Below are positions 7,511-15,385 of a stretch of DNA of 23,535 nt, piece after piece (the stretch's first letter is position 1; every line of letters begins with the position of its first letter). The notes beneath the pieces were generated by a model that did not search any database, was not told the origin of the DNA, and saw only the letters and a program-made list of their open reading frames with translations. The stretch lies in NCBI GenBank assembly GCA_018679695.1, contig JAHHKH010000407.1, forward strand, positions 1-23,535. Reading direction: 5' to 3'. Both the position numbers and the translations under genes were made by a program. This DNA comes from Maribacter sp. GTDB taxonomy: Bacteria > Bacteroidota > Bacteroidia > Flavobacteriales > Flavobacteriaceae.

Positions 7511-9910
7511 ATGATTACCAATACAGAGTTAGAATACAAAGGGAACCTCTATCCCAATCAAATAATAAATTTTAGACAAGATGTAGATAAGTTCTATTTC
7601 ACTACTGAGAATAGGGTTATTCTACAGATTACAGTCTTACGTAACAGTGCATTGCGATTTAGATATGCCACCGAAGAAGTGTTTCAGCCTGATTTCTCAT
7701 ATGCCATAAGTGAAAATGCCAGTAAGGGGTATAACTATCTGGAAGTAGGTGAAACCAAAACAGAATATTTGATTGAAACTTCCAAGCTTAGGGTTTTAGT
7801 CGATAAAAAATCCATGCGCATCCAAATATCGGATTTAGAGGGTATCATTATCAATGAAGATGAGATTGGTTTTCATTGGGAAGAAAACTATGAGTATGGC
7901 GGTAATACCGTAAAAATGAGTAAAATCACCCAAAACGCGGAAAGTTTTTATGGCATGGGTGATAAGGCAACCCACTCCAATTTAAAGGGCAAAAGGGTCC
8001 ATAATTGGTGTACAGACCAGTATGCCTATGGGAAGGACCAAGAGCCATTGTACAAAGCTGTACCCTTCTACTGCGGACTTCATAAGAATATCGCTTATGG
8101 TATTTTCTTTGACAATACCTTCAAATCACACTTTGACTTTGCCCATGAGCGCAGAAATGTGACTAGTTTTTGGGCCGATGGTGGTGAGATGAACTATTAT
8201 TTTTTCTATGGTCCTGAAATGTCCAAGGTCATTAAAGCCTACACGAATTTAACAGGAACACCCGAGTTGCCACCAATGTGGGCCATGGGTTATCACCAGT
8301 CCAAGTGGAGTTATTTTCCAGAAAGTAACGTAAAGGCATTGGCCAAGCAGTTCAGGGATATGAAAATTCCTTGTGACGCGCTTTATTTGGATATAGATTA
8401 TATGGAAGGTTTTCGTTGTTTTACCTGGGATAAGAAAAAGTTTCCCGATCCTAAACGCATGATCAATGAATTGAATGAAGATGGTTTCAAGACCGTGGTC
8501 ATGATCGATCCAGGTATAAAGATCGATAAGGATTATTGGGTGTACCAAGAAGCAATGAAGAACGACTATTTCTGTAAGCGCGGTGATGGCCCTTATATGC
8601 GTGGAAAAGTATGGCCGGGCGAATGTCATTTTCCAGATTTTACGAATCCTGATGTGCGCGAATGGTGGGCAGAACTCTATAAGGAATTCATGTCAGAATT
8701 GGGTGTTCATGCTGTTTGGAATGATATGAATGAACCTGCAGTGATGGAAGTACCTTCTAAAACTGCACCTTTGGATACACGACATAATTTCGATGGGCAC
8801 CCTTGTACCCATCGAAAGGCGCATAATGTTTATGGTATGCAAATGGTAAGGGCGACCTATGAAGGAATAAAGAAATATGTGTATCCCAAGCGACCTTTTG
8901 TAATTACAAGGGCGGCCTATGCAGGCACTCAGCGCTATTCCTCTACCTGGACAGGAGATAATGTTGCCACCTGGGAACATTTATGGCTGGCCAATGTGCA
9001 GGTTCAGCGTATGTGTATGAGTGGTATGTCTTTTGTGGGATCCGATATAGGAGGTTTTGCGGAACAACCCAATGGCGAATTATTCGCCAGATGGATTCAA
9101 TTGGGCATTTTCCATCCTTTCTGCCGCGTACATTCAAGTGGTGATCATGGGGATCAAGAGCCTTGGTCTTTTGATAGTGATGTCACCGATATTGTTAGGA
9201 AATTTATTGAGTTACGATATCAACTTTTGCCCTATTTGTATACGATGTTCTGGAAATATTCTAAAAATGGGGAGCCCATGTTAAAACCATTGGTCTATTT
9301 TGACCAAGAAGATCCGCAGACCCATTTTAGGACCGATGAGTTCATTTTTGGGGAACATTTGTTGGTTTGTCCCGTTCAAGAGCCAAACGCCCAAGGAAGG
9401 CGCATGTACATCCCAAGAGGAAAATGGTACAATTATTGGAAAGATGAAGTTATAGTAGGTGGAAAAGAGCAATGGGTAGAAGCAGATATAGATTTTATTC
9501 CGCTATTTGTTAAGGAAGGGGCGATTATACCTAAATTCCCTGTACAACAATTTGTTGGGGAGGTAGAGATCCAAGAACTCGATTTGGAAGTGTACTTTAA
9601 GTTGGGGACCGAAAACTCTACTATTTATGAAGATGAACAGGATGGATATGACTATAAAAAAGGGCAATATAGCGTAAGGAACTTGAAATTGAATGGGAAG
9701 GAGAATAGTCTTGTGATCCAGCAATTCAAGGATGGTACTTTTATCACCTCCTATGATACATTTAGAATCAAATTGCACGGACTCCCATTTGAGATAAAGA
9801 CAGTTGAGGTAGATAACGAGGAGGTCCCGTTGAAACATGTAAAACCGAACGGGAATAATGTAATAGAAATTAGTAAGGATTTTACACAATTGCTCATTAA
9901 AGGAAAATAA
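7511..9910 (+). CDS. Glycoside hydrolase family 31 alpha-glucosidase
   Basis: The 799-residue protein has the GH31 layout: an N-terminal beta domain (about 1-240), a catalytic barrel (about 250-600) and C-terminal beta domains. The catalytic nucleophile is D405 in AVWNDMNEPAVM and the likely acid/base is D483 in WTGDN. Other signatures are PPMWAMGYHQSKWSY, DIDYMEGFRCFTWD, FVGSDIGGF and HPFCRVHSSGDH. There is no signal peptide, so it should be cytoplasmic and act on maltodextrins or glycogen-derived oligosaccharides. The exact linkage preference cannot be read from sequence alone. It follows glgB in the same direction, and a shared alpha-glucan role is likely. Confidence 0.93.
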   Translation: MITNTELEYKGNLYPNQIINFRQDVDKFYFTTENRVILQITVLRNSALRFRYATEEVFQPDFSYAISENASKGYNYLEVGETKTEYLIETSKLRVLVDKKSMRIQISDLEGIIINEDEIGFHWEENYEYGGNTVKMSKITQNAESFYGMGDKATHSNLKGKRVHNWCTDQYAYGKDQEPLYKAVPFYCGLHKNIAYGIFFDNTFKSHFDFAHERRNVTSFWADGGEMNYYFFYGPEMSKVIKAYTNLTGTPELPPMWAMGYHQSKWSYFPESNVKALAKQFRDMKIPCDALYLDIDYMEGFRCFTWDKKKFPDPKRMINELNEDGFKTVVMIDPGIKIDKDYWVYQEAMKNDYFCKRGDGPYMRGKVWPGECHFPDFTNPDVREWWAELYKEFMSELGVHAVWNDMNEPAVMEVPSKTAPLDTRHNFDGHPCTHRKAHNVYGMQMVRATYEGIKKYVYPKRPFVITRAAYAGTQRYSSTWTGDNVATWEHLWLANVQVQRMCMSGMSFVGSDIGGFAEQPNGELFARWIQLGIFHPFCRVHSSGDHGDQEPWSFDSDVTDIVRKFIELRYQLLPYLYTMFWKYSKNGEPMLKPLVYFDQEDPQTHFRTDEFIFGEHLLVCPVQEPNAQGRRMYIPRGKWYNYWKDEVIVGGKEQWVEADIDFIPLFVKEGAIIPKFPVQQFVGEVEIQELDLEVYFKLGTENSTIYEDEQDGYDYKKGQYSVRNLKLNGKENSLVIQQFKDGTFITSYDTFRIKLHGLPFEIKTVEVDNEEVPLKHVKPNGNNVIEISKDFTQLLIKGK

Positions 9911-9948
9911 TTTTTTCGTATTTTACTCCTACTAAACACTATAATAAA

Positions 9949-10758
9949 ATGAAAAAACTAGTATTGATAATTGCCATATTCATGGGTGTGGCAGCCTGTA
10001 AGGTAAATCCGTTTACAGGTAAAAAAGTGCTGAACTTTTACCCGAACAGTCAAATTTTCCCCATGGCCTTTGCCCAATACGATCAATTTCTTACCGAGAA
10101 CAATGTGGTTGAGAATACCGCTGAAGCACGTATGATAACAAATGTTGGCCAGCGCATTTCCTCAGCGGCAGAACGGTGGTTGGCGGCCAATGGGTATCCG
10201 GGATATCTTAATGATTATAAATGGGAGTACAACTTGGTCGATGACAAAACCGTCAATGCCTGGTGTATGCCTGGAGGAAAGATTGTCTTTTATACAGGAA
10301 TATTGCCAATTACACAAACTGAACGAGGGGTTGCTGTGGTCATGGGCCATGAAGTAGCACATGCACTTGCAGATCATGGTGCACAACGTATGAGTGCAGG
10401 AACATTACAGCAAGTAGGGGCCGTTGCAGGCAATATTGCGATTAAGGATGAACAAACGAGGAATATGTTCAATCAGGCTTATGGTCTAGGTTCAACGATA
10501 GGTCTAATGTTACCCTTTAGTCGAAGCCATGAAACCGAAGCCGATCGAATTGGCCTTCAGATCATGGCCATTGCAGGATATGAACCATCGGAGGCCGCTG
10601 AATTATGGAAAAGAATGAAAGCGAATAGCGGAAATCAAGCTCCGCCTGAATTTTTAAGTACGCACCCATCCAATGAAACCAGGATTGCGAATTTAACGGA
10701 GTGGGCTCCTTTGGCGAAGCAAGAGGCCATGAAATTTGGTGTAACCACCTTCAAATAA
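9949..10758 (+). CDS. M48 family zinc metalloprotease lipoprotein
   Basis: The 269-residue protein starts with a lipoprotein signal (MKKLVLIIAIFMGVAAC, lipid Cys at 17). The HExxH zinc site is H134, E135, H138 in GHEVAHALADHG. The third ligand is E195 in the HETEAD motif. Earlier TVNAWCMPGGKIVFYTGIL and the late FLSTHPSNETRI are conserved in the periplasmic M48 peptidases related to LoiP/YcaL/BepA, which degrade or rescue misassembled envelope proteins. It lacks the TPR domain of BepA. It starts 38 bases after the GH31 gene and may be cotranscribed with it or have its own promoter; a strong terminator follows it. Confidence 0.92.
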   Translation: MKKLVLIIAIFMGVAACKVNPFTGKKVLNFYPNSQIFPMAFAQYDQFLTENNVVENTAEARMITNVGQRISSAAERWLAANGYPGYLNDYKWEYNLVDDKTVNAWCMPGGKIVFYTGILPITQTERGVAVVMGHEVAHALADHGAQRMSAGTLQQVGAVAGNIAIKDEQTRNMFNQAYGLGSTIGLMLPFSRSHETEADRIGLQIMAIAGYEPSEAAELWKRMKANSGNQAPPEFLSTHPSNETRIANLTEWAPLAKQEAMKFGVTTFK

Positions 10759-10798
10759 TAGCTTCGCAGAACTATATTTAGGTAATAATTGTATATTG

Positions 10799-10831
10799 AA
10801 AGCTGTTCTGAAAAAGAACAGCTTTTTTTTT
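10799..10831 (+). terminator. Terminator after the M48 gene, abutting the next start codon
   Basis: A perfect 9-bp stem AGCTGTTCT / AGAACAGCT (10801-10809 with 10815-10823), extended by A-T pairs, has a 5-base loop and is followed by an unbroken T tract to 10831. The next gene begins at 10840, so the hairpin also sits in the only space available for that gene's leader. Confidence 0.92.
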
Positions 10832-10839
10832 GAGGACAT

Positions 10840-12162
10840 ATGAATAAAGTATTTGCCATAAAGGGCAGTAGAAAACTATTGAATGCCTGGGCATTTTACG
10901 ATTGGGCGAATTCAGTATATAGCCTGGTCATTTCCTCGGCGATTTTCCCCATATTCTATGGGGCACTTTTTAGAGTGGCCAATATAGAAAAAGTGACGGT
11001 GTTCGGAGGTGAGATTGCTAGGGCCCCACTTATAAGTTACGTTACTTCACTTGCCTTTGTGTTCATCGCTATTGTAACCCCTTTGATAGCGGGTATCTCT
11101 GACTATCTAGGGAATAAAAGACTTTTTCTTAAAATTTTCTGCTATCTCGGTGGAATTTCCTGCATAGGATTGTATTGGTTTTCATTGGAGAATATTTACC
11201 TGGGATTGGTCTGCTATTTCTTTGGGTTGGTTGGTTTCTGGGTAAGCTTTGCAATTAACAATTCCTATTTACCTGATGTTGCATTCCCCGAACAACAGGA
11301 TGGTATCAGCGCCAAAGGTTTTTCTATGGGGTATACCGGCAGTGTGATACTTCTCTTGTTCAATTTGGCAATGGTCATGAAACCAGACCTTTTCGGAATT
11401 GAAAGTGATCTAACCGAAGCAGCTGAGATCAAAGCAATGAAATATTCCTTCGTTACCGTAGGTATCTGGTGGATGGTTTTCAGTCAGTACACTTTCTATC
11501 ATTTACCGAAGGGATTTAAAAAGCAGGGTAAACGGGATCATATTATTTTAAACGGATTTAAGGAGTTGAAAATGGTCTGGCATCAATTGGGTGGTGAAAT
11601 TAGATTAAAGCGATATTTGGGGGCTTTCTTTGTTTATAGCATGGCCGTACAGACCGTTATGTTGATTGCCACCTATTTTGGGGAGGAAGAAATACATTGG
11701 GGTTCCGATTCGGAACGAACCACGGGTCTTATCATCAGTATTTTAGTGATACAGATTGTGGCTATTTTTGGGGCAACCCTAACTGCTTTGGCCTCAAAGA
11801 AATTTGGAAATATCCAAACGCTTATTGTTGTGAATATTCTTTGGCTTATTATCTGTATCTATGCGTATTTTGTAATTACGCCCCTTGATTTTTACATTGC
11901 TGCAGGTTGTGTAGGTATTGTAATGGGAGGTATTCAGGCATTATCAAGGTCAACCTACTCCAAATTCATACCGGAAACAACCGATACGGCATCATTTTTT
12001 AGTTTTTACGATGTGGCTGAAAAAATCGGGATCGTTATTGGTACTTTTCTTTACGGATTTGTGGCCCAGTATTCCGGAAGTATGCGAAACGCGATTATCT
12101 TCCTTGGATTGTTCTTTCTTATAGGCATGTTCTTACTTACCAGGGTTAATAAAAAAGCATAA
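10840..12162 (+). CDS. MFS transporter, UMF1-like family
   Basis: The 440-residue protein has about 12 hydrophobic segments. The N-terminal AWAFYDWANSVYSLVISSA is the hallmark of the UMF1 (Atg22-like) group of the major facilitator superfamily, and AGISDYLGNKRLF fits the MFS loop after helix two. Later signatures are NNSYLPDVAFPEQQDGISAKG and GGIQALSRSTYSKFIPE. Substrates of bacterial members are largely unknown; the yeast relative exports amino acids from the vacuole. The start is chosen because YDWANS normally lies about 20 residues in. The ATG is only 8 bases after the T tract of a terminator, so transcription must start inside or before the hairpin. A one-mismatch TAnnTTTG (TATATTTA, 10773-10780) would place the hairpin in the leader. 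Confidence 0.9.
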   Translation: MNKVFAIKGSRKLLNAWAFYDWANSVYSLVISSAIFPIFYGALFRVANIEKVTVFGGEIARAPLISYVTSLAFVFIAIVTPLIAGISDYLGNKRLFLKIFCYLGGISCIGLYWFSLENIYLGLVCYFFGLVGFWVSFAINNSYLPDVAFPEQQDGISAKGFSMGYTGSVILLLFNLAMVMKPDLFGIESDLTEAAEIKAMKYSFVTVGIWWMVFSQYTFYHLPKGFKKQGKRDHIILNGFKELKMVWHQLGGEIRLKRYLGAFFVYSMAVQTVMLIATYFGEEEIHWGSDSERTTGLIISILVIQIVAIFGATLTALASKKFGNIQTLIVVNILWLIICIYAYFVITPLDFYIAAGCVGIVMGGIQALSRSTYSKFIPETTDTASFFSFYDVAEKIGIVIGTFLYGFVAQYSGSMRNAIIFLGLFFLIGMFLLTRVNKKA

Positions 12163-12165
12163 AAT

Positions 12166-12194
12166 AGTCCCGACCATTTTGTCAGGACTTTTTC
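12166..12194 (+). terminator. Terminator after the UMF1 transporter gene
   Basis: The stem AGTCC-C-GAC / GTC-A-GGACT has 8 pairs and one C-A mismatch around a CATTTT loop, followed by a T5 tract ending at 12193. It lies 3 bases past the stop. It sits between convergent genes; on the minus strand the following T tract (ATTTTAT) is weaker, so it may help end the sigma operon too. Confidence 0.8.
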
Positions 12195-12235
12195 TTGATT
12201 GTGTTCGTTTTTTGACTTCTTTGCCGCTTTGTTGA

Positions 12236-12961
12236 TTATGCTTTTGTAATGTCTCCCGAACCAGAGGTTTTGGTATCTACTTTCCCAGGATTACCCTTAT
12301 AGTGAATATCCCCTGAACCTGATACACGTGCCTTTAAGCTTTCTTTTGCGGTTACCTTGATATCAGCGGAACCGGAAACTGTGGCATCAACATTGTCGGC
12401 AACCAACTCATAGGCCTTGATATCCCCACTTCCAGAAATGGTCACATCAAAATCGGTCGTTGAACCGCTTAAATTAATATCCCCGGACCCTGACATGGAA
12501 GCATCGATAGAACTGGCATCAACATCCAACGTAATATCCCCAGAGCCAGACATTGAGGTTTTAAAGCTTCCTGTTTTTATGGTCTTCTTGCCAACAATAT
12601 CCCCAGAACCCGATAGCGAAACGGCATTTATGCTTTCAATGGGTACGGTTACATGGATCCCTTCTTTCCATGAGGAAGGTTTTAAGTTCATTCCTTTTTC
12701 AACCTTGATGACCAATTTACCATCTTTAACCTCGGTTATGATGTATTCCAAAAGGTTCTCCTCGCCTTTTAGGGTTATATCCCCTTCGTTCCCATCGACA
12801 AGGTCCACATCGAACCAGCCTGAAACAGCTACGGCATCATAGTCACCGGTTGATCTTTCAATGGTAACCATTTTTCCATTTCCATTTACTTTCTTGCCCC
12901 ATTGGGCTGAGCTTGAGATTGTGAATAAAACCACTAAACTAAATGTTGCTAACTTTTTCAT
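12236..12961 (-). CDS. Secreted head-GIN domain (DUF2807) repeat protein
   Basis: The 241-residue protein has a Sec signal peptide cleaved near residue 19 (VLFTISSSAQ). Residues about 40-110 are a beta-rich entry with FDVDLVDGNEGDITLKGEE. From 117 on there are seven copies of SGSGDI (one SGSADI) at 117, 138, 157, 176, 196, 214 and 233, a period of 18-21 residues that fits one turn of a right-handed beta-helix each. This matches the putative autotransporter-adhesin head-GIN (DUF2807) proteins of Bacteroidota. It is the last gene of the sigma-factor operon, 23 bases after its neighbour. The role is unknown; a periplasmic or surface scaffold or adhesin is inferred from fold only. Confidence 0.85.
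   Translation of the reverse strand: MKKLATFSLVVLFTISSSAQWGKKVNGNGKMVTIERSTGDYDAVAVSGWFDVDLVDGNEGDITLKGEENLLEYIITEVKDGKLVIKVEKGMNLKPSSWKEGIHVTVPIESINAVSLSGSGDIVGKKTIKTGSFKTSMSGSGDITLDVDASSIDASMSGSGDINLSGSTTDFDVTISGSGDIKAYELVADNVDATVSGSADIKVTAKESLKARVSGSGDIHYKGNPGKVDTKTSGSGDITKA
12248..12613 (-). repeat. Seven imperfect repeats encoding SGSGDI
   Basis: On the plus strand a motif like AATATCCCCAGA(A/G)CC recurs every 54-63 bases, encoding SGSGDI on the minus strand. The DNA copies differ at synonymous positions, so selection on the protein motif, not recent duplication, seems to keep them alike. Confidence 0.8.
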
Positions 12962-12984
12962 TTGTATGATTTACTGATTGATTA

Positions 12985-14076
12985 TTAATTTTTTGAAAAT
13001 GATATTCCCCCATATTCACTGTCAATGGAAACTGAATTCCCACTATTGGGTTTGCCGTGATACCCTTTGTAATATCTATTGTTCGATTTTTCCGTGCTTA
13101 AGTTGATCTCAAAATCATCCTTGCCACTAACACCCGCATATTCGGTTTTGATTTCAAAATCGAAATGGTATTGTGGGGAGTACCCTATTTTGATACCAGT
13201 ATAGTCTGAACTGACTCGCAGGTTACCTGCATCCTCGGCCATATTAGTAATCTTAAGGGACCCATAGTCAGCATTGACATCCACATTGCCATGAATGGTG
13301 CCTAGTTTAACATTAATGTAATCCCCGTTTCCTTCAACATTATTGGCCTCGCCAACTTCTATCTTACCATAATCACAAGAGTATTGCAAGTTTTCCATTT
13401 GATTTATAGTAGAGTTGGTATAATCGGCATTCACTTTCAAGTCACCGGCTTTTTCAATGGTAAAACCAGAGTAATCCGCTTTAATTTCACCACTGTTTAT
13501 ATATTCAATACTTGACTTTGAAGTGTAGTCAAAATTCAGGTAATTATTCCTTCCCCTGAGTTCACCAATCTCCAATCGGCCGTAATCACAATTGATTTTG
13601 GCATGACCATCGACCCTATCCAATAGGATATTACCGTAATCATTGTTGAGATGTACACTATTTTTAACTGGCATTTTTATCGTGTAATTGATCTGCATGT
13701 TCACATTGTTATTGCCCCAGTTCCATCCCCAATTACTTTTGTTTTTGTTGAATATGGTCTTGGCAGATACCATTGAACTTGATGCTTCAAAATCAACGGT
13801 GATATTATCCAATTTTTTTTGGACCTTGTCCTCATTGTTCCCACTGGTCTTGATATGGACTTCTATTAGTATTCTATCTTCATTCCAAGAAGTCAGGTTT
13901 AAATTACCATAACTATTACTGATTTTCAAAAGGGCGTCTGAATTTACATCAAATTCCTTTTTTATGGTCTTTTCCTTGGTGTACTTACCTTTGGTTTTTC
14001 CGTCATTGGCGGAAATCATCAAAGGTGCTACCAAAAGTAGTACTGCGATATATTTAAATAGTAAAGTTTTCATCAT
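12985..14076 (-). CDS. Secreted DUF4097-like beta-helix repeat protein
   Basis: The 363-residue protein has a signal peptide ending near residue 23 (LLLVAPLMISAND). A motif D-Y-[GTS] recurs at residues 146, 164, 183, 201, 218, 235, 252 (DYI), 270 and 291, then EYA at 312 and EYG at 354, giving a period of 17-21 residues typical of a parallel beta-helix. An earlier SNSYGNLNLTSW (53-64) resembles DUF4097/adhesin-type entry strands. A WGWNWGNNN stretch (116-124) is a low-complexity insertion. It overlaps the anti-sigma gene by 23 bases, so the two are likely translationally coupled. Function is unknown; it may be the envelope-side partner or output of the sigma system. A start one codon later (14073) is equally possible. 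Confidence 0.75.
   Translation of the reverse strand: MMKTLLFKYIAVLLLVAPLMISANDGKTKGKYTKEKTIKKEFDVNSDALLKISNSYGNLNLTSWNEDRILIEVHIKTSGNNEDKVQKKLDNITVDFEASSSMVSAKTIFNKNKSNWGWNWGNNNVNMQINYTIKMPVKNSVHLNNDYGNILLDRVDGHAKINCDYGRLEIGELRGRNNYLNFDYTSKSSIEYINSGEIKADYSGFTIEKAGDLKVNADYTNSTINQMENLQYSCDYGKIEVGEANNVEGNGDYINVKLGTIHGNVDVNADYGSLKITNMAEDAGNLRVSSDYTGIKIGYSPQYHFDFEIKTEYAGVSGKDDFEINLSTEKSNNRYYKGYHGKPNSGNSVSIDSEYGGISFSKN
13198..13641 (-). repeat. Nine periodic DY[GTS]-type repeats
   Basis: Nine units of 17-21 codons (51-63 bases) each carry DYG, DYT, DYS or DYI followed by alternating hydrophobic residues. The units share little DNA identity, so they are recognised at protein level only. Confidence 0.7.
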
Positions 14077-14614
14077 TGTAATTTTTTAAATTCTTGATTG
14101 TTTCAATTTGATTGATGACATCCTGTAAGAGGTCAATTCTTGTTTGAAAGTTGGTTATCATGGCACTTAAGATCAATTTGTCATTACCACCGTTGATCAA
14201 GTCGGTTTCCAATTGTTTGTAATTGGTTTCCAGCTTTTTCAATTGTATCATCGTATCGCTTATGATCTTTTGTGCTTCAGGGGAACTTTCATTTTCCAAT
14301 TGTTTTACCTGGTCTTCTATTAAACTGGCAAAATAAACTTGTGTATTGCTTACTTCGGGTGATATTTGGGCAACCTGCTCATCCAGAGTTGGTCTTGAGG
14401 TATAAACACCAATGGCAACTAGGCATAGCACAGCTACAGAAGCAGCGATTGATAAAGGTCTCCACCAATTCTTTTTCTTTTTCCGTAGTGTTACCACCTG
14501 ATTGGCCTTGTTCAGTTTTTCTAAAAACCGCTCTTTATGGCCTGCTTCCGGTTCCGCTAAATCAAAGGTCCCTTCCAATCCTTTGAATACCTCTTTTAAA
14601 TCATCCTTTTCCAT
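14054..14614 (-). CDS. Candidate anti-sigma factor, single-pass membrane protein
   Basis: The 186-residue protein has a cytosolic N-terminus of about 50 residues (helical, with GHKERFLEKLNK), a basic stop RKKKKNWWR, one membrane helix (about 53-72), and a periplasmic region (about 95-175) predicted to be long helices or coiled coil. I see no HxxxCxxC zinc motif. The call rests on position: its ATG shares one base with the stop of the sigma-factor gene (TAATG), and the topology fits a membrane anti-sigma factor. This layout, sigma then a single-pass protein then DUF4097/DUF2807 proteins, recurs in flavobacteria as far as I know. The sensor signal is unknown. Confidence 0.7.
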   Translation of the reverse strand: MEKDDLKEVFKGLEGTFDLAEPEAGHKERFLEKLNKANQVVTLRKKKKNWWRPLSIAASVAVLCLVAIGVYTSRPTLDEQVAQISPEVSNTQVYFASLIEDQVKQLENESSPEAQKIISDTMIQLKKLETNYKQLETDLINGGNDKLILSAMITNFQTRIDLLQDVINQIETIKNLKNYNDENFTI

Positions 14615-15168
14615 TAGTAAGCATTTATCATTTTATTACGTAAACTTGCCTTTGCCCTCGAAATCGTTGTGCGACAATTGGCATAACTCATGTTCATTAT
14701 GGTACTGATTTCCTCGTAATCATACCCTTCAATTAAATGTAAGGTCAAAGAAATTCTGTAATTATCTTTTAACCGTTTCATGGTCTCCATCACTTTTTGA
14801 GCCTTCAGTTCGGTAAACACATGATCCGAAGCAACTCCATCATTATCTTCGACCTTGTACATTATATCATCGAGCGCAACTTCATTTCTCTTTCGTTGCT
14901 TTCGGTAATGATAGATACTGTTATTTATCACAATTCGCTTTAACCAAGATCCGAAGGTTACTTCGCCTTTGAAGGTATGCAGTTTCGTAAACGCGTTTAA
15001 AAACGATTCCTGCATCACATCTTCGGCTTCTGCACTGTTTTTTACAATTCGCAAAGCCGTGTTATACATGGCCTTGTAATAACGATTGTAAATCTCCATT
15101 TGTGCACTTTGCCTCCCTTCAAGACACAATTGTATTAAATCATCAGTATGTTCTCTTTCGTGGCTCAA
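14614..15168 (-). CDS. RNA polymerase sigma factor, ECF subfamily
   Basis: The 184-residue protein has sigma region 2 (about 24-93: IYNRYYKAMYNTALRIVKNS, DVMQESFLNAFTKL, FGSWLKRIVINNSIYHYRK) and region 4 (about 125-180: MKRLKDNYRISLTLHLIEGY, YEEISTIMNMSYANCRTTIS). There is no region 1.1 or region 3, which fits the ECF group. It heads a four-gene unit whose second gene starts at its stop codon. It probably directs transcription of its own operon and is held by the membrane protein encoded next, as is common for such pairs, but the target promoter is not visible to me. It is divergent from lon. Confidence 0.93.
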   Translation of the reverse strand: MSHEREHTDDLIQLCLEGRQSAQMEIYNRYYKAMYNTALRIVKNSAEAEDVMQESFLNAFTKLHTFKGEVTFGSWLKRIVINNSIYHYRKQRKRNEVALDDIMYKVEDNDGVASDHVFTELKAQKVMETMKRLKDNYRISLTLHLIEGYDYEEISTIMNMSYANCRTTISRAKASLRNKMINAY

Positions 15169-15385
15169 AAAGTGATGGATTTATATAATAGATGATTCAA
15201 TTTAGCCATTGTTACACTATCTTGGAAATAAATCGCCCTATTGGCACAACAATTGCCTAATATGGTTAAGAAAGATGTGTATTATGACCCAAAAATAAGG
15301 GGCATAGGACGATGTAAAAGATTTTATAAATACAAATAAAGGCCTTCTACTGTTGGATATATGACAGAATGGCTGAAATAATTAT
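15169..15385. promoter_or_regulatory. Divergent promoter region of the ECF operon and lon
   Basis: These 217 bases must hold both promoters. For lon, TACTGTTG (15348-15355), one mismatch from TAnnTTTG, lies 30 bases before the ATG with a T-rich stretch (15322-15325) about 22 bases upstream. For the sigma operon no housekeeping-type element is clear, which would fit an ECF-specific promoter. A short inverted repeat GGCA-N7-TGCC (15242-15256) is present. Confidence 0.3.

Noticed and set aside
8249..8980. Minus-strand frames of 95-126 codons inside the GH31 gene
   Set aside because: They overlap the conserved GH31 catalytic region and have no initiation context or recognisable domain.
12417..12842. 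141-codon plus-strand frame in the DUF2807 gene, with periodic ISPEPD motifs
   Set aside because: Its periodicity is the antisense image of the SGSGDI repeats; the minus-strand frame has a signal peptide and a known domain pattern.
15242..15256. GGCA-N7-TGCC inverted repeat between lon and the sigma operon as an operator
   Set aside because: Only four bases per arm match; no second copy was noticed, so a regulator site cannot be supported.
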